Assembly (NCBI GenBank): GCA_963969595.1
Contig: OZ018409.1
Span: forward strand, 32,997,282-33,061,281
DNA: 64,000 nt
Direction of reading: 5' to 3'
From: Neckera pumila
Taxonomy: Eukaryota; Streptophyta; Bryopsida; Hypnales; Neckeraceae
Position 1 is the first letter of the stretch. The number at the start of each line of letters is the position of its first letter. Below are positions 59,815-64,000 of this stretch, in pieces. The notes below the pieces were generated by a model. The model was not told the DNA's origin. It saw only the letters and a program-made list of their open reading frames with translations, and did no database searches. A program made the position numbers and the translations under genes.

Positions 59815-62800
59815 TCATCCAGATATGCGTTTAATAGTGCCCTGCGCCCACTCAGCCGTTTCTTTTAACTGCTGATCATCTGAAGATGTGCATTCATCCA
59901 GGAAATCGTTGAAGAACACAGTGCGCTTAAACAGGGCTGCTGCATTAGCCCCAAGTGTATCAGCCAAATCACCCATCACTCCAATTGCAGCCTTGGTCAC
60001 CACGTCATCCCTGCAACATACAAATGAATGTTAGCAGCAATGAAAGAATTTATCTTCCCATAGTGAGCAATTCCTCCTGGGTCAGGTTGACAAACTTATC
60101 CTTCTCAATAGTATAGTAATGGAAAGTTCAAATTTGGTCTGGCGTTGAACACAAGTGCAAAAGCAAGATCTATGGTAGGAAAACTGAAAAGCAACTAACA
60201 CTATCAACAACACTAGGATGCAAGGACCATTATTAGAAGGCTGCCTGGTTAACAATACTGTTGACAAAAAATACAAGAGGTAAATGATAATCCATCATAC
60301 CTGTCTTTGTCCTGATACACGTTCTCAATAAACTGAAGAATGTGTGCGGCATAAGGCGCCATCAAGTCGGCTTTGTTCGACTTGAAACCTTGGAAAATAC
60401 CAGAATATGCCTCAAAAATGCCACTCCGGAGCTGGTTATTGTAATCAATCATTTCATCGTCACCCACTGATGGTTGCGCAGACAACTCTGCAGCGCCTTG
60501 GAGCATAGGCATCGCATAAATCAAGTATTTCTCAAAGTGTTCTCCGATAGCAAGGGCTATATCACCAAAACATGAGAAAATGGGTGGCTTCACCGAGCGA
60601 TGCAACTGGTTGCTAGACAAATCCTTCAGGAGCTGAGTCATAATACCATCGCAGTAAGGCAACACCTTCTCATCCAAAGCGCGGCAAATATCACCAACTA
60701 CTCCAACTGTCACCGCACAAACCTGGCCAACACCAAACCAATTGATTAAAATTTAGTCGAAGATAGTTGAATAAAGAACCATCGCATTTCCGGAAATTAA
60801 CTGTCACGGCCCATTTAGCACCAATGGCAGAAAATCCGGAGGAACGAAAGAAAACAACAGCTTCACTTATCCTCACAGTAACATAAATGAAGGGTCCAAA
60901 CGAGGTGAACCCTGTTTCCTGATGTCAAAGGTTATGGAAATCAACACCACATATGCTAAAACTGAATCTATTTGAAGCTAGTGCAACAACAGGTAATATA
61001 AAACAATTAACGTGTAAATACCTGATATTCTTCAAAGTTTTGGAGACCCATTTCCAAGTACCGGTAAAATTCGCTCATGTACTTTTCAAACCCTGCACCT
61101 GTTGCATATGCCAACGCACCGATTGCGAGCATAGCTTCCTCATGGACAGTGGCACTGCGGCAAGCAAAGACGCGAAGGAACAAGCCCATCATATTGTCGG
61201 CATACTGTACCACACCATACTTTGTCACCTCTGCTGCACCTAACTTCTGAATGATGACCTGCATATAACAAACGGAAGACCGTGTGAGCTCGAAAGTACA
61301 TGAATAAACGGAAAGCAAAACACAGCAACTGCAAGTAACTCAAAAAGTACACAGAACTACAATCGATTATGGTGATTTCATGCTAGCATGCACGATATTC
61401 ATGCTCACGGAAACGAAAACTGCTAACTAAATCCTTAGTTCCACAGACATGGACCCAAAAGTGAAACCATGGAGGCAGAGGTGGGCTCTACAAGCAAATA
61501 TGAGTGACATTTTCCTCGAGTTAAACTAAGTCAAATATACAACACAGACGAGAAGCTTACAATGAGAGGGAGAAAATGGCTTCATTACAGACAGCCGACA
61601 CACTACAGAAGAGCCAAAGAAGTAACTCACCTGTAGAACACCACACAGTAGGGCTTGCAATTCACTCTGCTTCTCTCGGTCATCGGAAGAAAGTACGGCC
61701 ATCTCTAAAGTAACGTTGAGTTTCTGCATGATCACAGGCACCAGTTGCATAACAATCGGGGCAGTGTCCTCCGTTGAGATTCTTACAACTTCATTGAGAG
61801 TCTCGTAAGCTGATGTCCGCAGTCGAGAATCTTCAGAATCCTCCCTCTCAGTAGTTGCCAACAAGGCTTGCACAATGTTCTGGAAAAACGGAGATAAAGG
61901 AGAGGACGACTGACCACCTTCTTCATAACCCTGTGCCACGAAATAGATTGCCCCACAGACCTTCTCAGCAACATTGGGTGTGTCCTTGATGGCCTCCAGG
62001 AGGACCGCAAGAATTGTGGTCAAATTAGATTGAGTAATAACTGGAGCTTCGAGAGAAGGTCCATGTAGGAACTCAAAGATCCTTCCTAGGGTCCACGCTG
62101 TAGTATCCTTCACATGGTTGTTCTCGTCTTTCATTGCTTGCAACATGAAGGGGAGAGCATCATGTACAAGCGTAGTCAGCTTGTCCAGCGAAGGTCCCTC
62201 CAAAATGGATCCAAAAGCGTAAGTAGCAGCCTCTCGACATCTCCAGTCACCCTTTGAAATGTTCTCCTGAACAAAAGGCATGACAAGAGGCACAACGTCA
62301 TCCCCAACAGCACGAGCCACCAAGCCCAGACAAGTCCCACCAGCCATGGACAAGTTCCAGGCCCCTTCCTCTAGATCTTGATCTTCCTCCTGCTTCGTCA
62401 ACGTTTCCAGCAACATCGGTACGAGGGCAGGCAACGCCTGTTTGATGAACTGAAAGTATGGCACCTCTGAATCACCCGAGAAATCACCTTGGTAGTCCTC
62501 CTGAATCTCGATCTCCTCATCGCATATAGAGCTCCAAAACTCGATCGCTTGAAGTGCAACTGGCTCCTCATCTTCCTTCACTGCCTTCGAAGTAATCGCA
62601 AAAAGTTCTTGCATGTATGGGGCAAGTTTATCATAATAAGTGGAGCCAATGGAGACTAGACATTCAAAGGCAGCTTGCCGCACTCGGACATCTGGCGAGA
62701 GGGTGGTCTCACAAACCACCCGCATAATGTAGTTGCGCTCCATATCATTCTCGAAGTTCGTTTGAGCAAAGTCTAGGGCATTATATAGAGCGTGCGTAGC

Positions 62801-63397
62801 AGCAAGTCGAACATCATTACTGGTCTCGGACGAGTTCATGCCCTGAACTACAGCAGTCAAGATGGAATTCACCTGCTCTTGAGCGAGTATCTCCGCAGAG
62901 ACCTCCTCACATACGTAACCAAGAGCTTCTAAGGTTGCTTGTTTCAAGTGCGAGGGCTGCTCTAGTTGAGGCCCTCCCATATTCGCCAACAAAAATCCTA
63001 CAAGCTCGGGCCACTCGCCCTGAGGAAGCTCGATAGCAGCAATCTTGGCAATAACTTGAGCCGAAGTATGACGAGCATCCGCCACCAGCGAAGACAAAGT
63101 CTGCGAAAGAGCCGTTTTGATTTGCCCTTTCACGGTGGGGTCCAATGCCACCCATCGCAACGCAAGCTCTTGCTTCCGCGCACTCTCCTTGGCATCCAAC
63201 GAGTTTTTTAAGATCAATCCAGCGAGCCTCCGACTCTCCGGTGGCTTGTCGTTATTGGCGAGCTCGTGAGATAGAGACACCAAAAAAGAGGAAAGATTCT
63301 GCTCCTGAAACTGCTTAAGGCTGTCTTCCGCAAGCTTCCGCACTGTCCCATCGGGAGACTGAGCATTCAAAAGTATTTGCGTCACCTCTAGCGCCAT
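59815..63397 (-). CDS. KPNB1: Importin subunit beta-1 (karyopherin beta 1)
   Basis: Four coding exons (63397-61631, 61258-61022, 60722-60301, 60010-59815) total 2622 nt, or 873 aa, against about 870 for plant KPNB1. All introns are GT-AG. The ATG at 63397 gives MALEVTQILLNAQSPDGTVR, the expected family start; the preceding TTG in frame is not a plant start. The protein is a superhelix of HEAT repeats with the N-terminal importin-beta (Ran-binding) region, recognisable throughout by blocks such as AEDSLKQFQEQNL, ASQVIAKIAAIELPQ and DTTAWTLGRIFE, and it ends GTIKRISG. It carries importin-alpha/NLS cargo through nuclear pores and releases it on Ran-GTP. In plants the orthologue affects abscisic-acid and drought responses. 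No lesion is seen. Confidence 0.95.
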
Positions 63398-64000
63398 TTT
63401 CAACCACTACAATCTCCCCCCCTCGCCTGAACAACACAGAACACTGTCAACACAAATCACATTAACCAAAGCTAGAACCTATAGCCAGTCCACAAACAAA
63501 CAATCAAAATACTAACATACAAACACACAAACGAACTAAGTAACACACAAACGCACAAACAAACAAGATCTCACCACTCAAGTTCAAATCACAACAAGAA
63601 AACTCGCGCCACTCAAACGCTCTACCGAATCGCACCGCCAGCGCCACCAAAACCTCAATAAAAATAAAATAACACGAAACGATAAAAAGCTTCCACCAAA
63701 AAAAACGTTGACGACCAGAGCTTCGCCACTCTAAATCCACCGACTACGAGTGCAGCCCTAATCGCATCTCCCGACAAAACCGAAGGTGCAGCCAGGGACC
63801 GAGCGCCGAACCGAGTCCCAACCCTAATCGGCGCAATACGGGACGCGATGGCGCAAGATTGGTCTCGCAAGAACGGCAAGAGCAACAGACAGGGGAAGAA
63901 AAAGAACAACAACAACAACAAGAACGCGAGCGGCGATGGAAACCAAGCAACGAGAAGAAATACAAGGTGGAACGTACCGATCCAGGCGTGCGTCGCCGAT
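63398..64000 (-). promoter_or_regulatory. 5' leader with leader intron of the importin gene, cut by the window end
   Basis: An acceptor (GTTGTTCAG) at about 63427 and a donor (TCG-GTACGT) at 63977 fit a leader intron of roughly 550 bp that ends 29 bp upstream of the ATG. The first leader exon begins beyond the window. The intron's distal part is GC-richer with CT runs and telo-box-like AACCCTAA near 63820. Confidence 0.5.

Noticed and set aside
63398..63403. Importin translation starting at the upstream in-frame TTG (63403)
   Set aside because: TTG is not a normal plant nuclear start and the ATG at 63397 gives the expected conserved N-terminus.

Overview
The window is nuclear DNA of a land plant. 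Four intron-containing genes of conserved plant families stand in long AT-rich intergenic DNA filled with decayed transposons. Gene density is low (about one per 16 kb), introns are mostly 80-350 bp with GT-AG ends, and there are GC- and pyrimidine-rich leaders with leader introns. A seed-free plant such as a bryophyte is compatible with this, but that is a guess; nothing here fixes the species.

Layout: 1-6.4 kb, unrecognised AT-rich DNA with a 165-bp tandem duplication. 6.5-9.6 kb (minus), a WDR26/GID7-type protein with LisH, CTLH and WD40 parts (six coding exons, 599 aa), with its leader reaching about 11.0 kb. 11-22 kb, repeats including a complete 1.63-kb CACTA-type element and an inverted relative. 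22.1-25.5 kb (minus), a two-coding-exon gene for a 1064-aa ankyrin/tandem CCCH/RRM RNA-binding protein, with a roughly 3-kb leader that holds a triplicated sequence of about 290 bp. 29-38.5 kb, an AT-rich desert with a hAT-like MITE and a 917-bp element with piggyBac-type ends (TTAA plus CCCCTAAA termini). 39.0-48.2 kb (plus), a complete 32-exon UBP12/13-USP7 deubiquitinase (1115 aa). 49-59 kb, a repeat zone with two SINE-like copies, a broken lectin-type receptor kinase fragment, a 263-bp CACTG-ended MITE and a second hAT-like MITE. 59.8-63.4 kb (minus), importin beta-1 (four coding exons, 873 aa), with its leader intron running to the window edge.

The four genes are housekeeping or regulatory genes and do not form a cluster: a CTLH/GID E3 ligase subunit, an RNA-binding regulator, a deubiquitinase and a nuclear import receptor. 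I reconstructed coding exons by hand from conserved protein sequence, splice signals and reading-frame continuity; each model closes without a frame break. I found no clearly new multi-gene system. The most interesting items are the piggyBac-like element in a plant, the ANK-TZF-RRM architecture, the triplicated leader segment carrying candidate splice donors, the hairpin-rich core shared by two CACTA relatives, and a possible poison-exon acceptor in the deubiquitinase gene.
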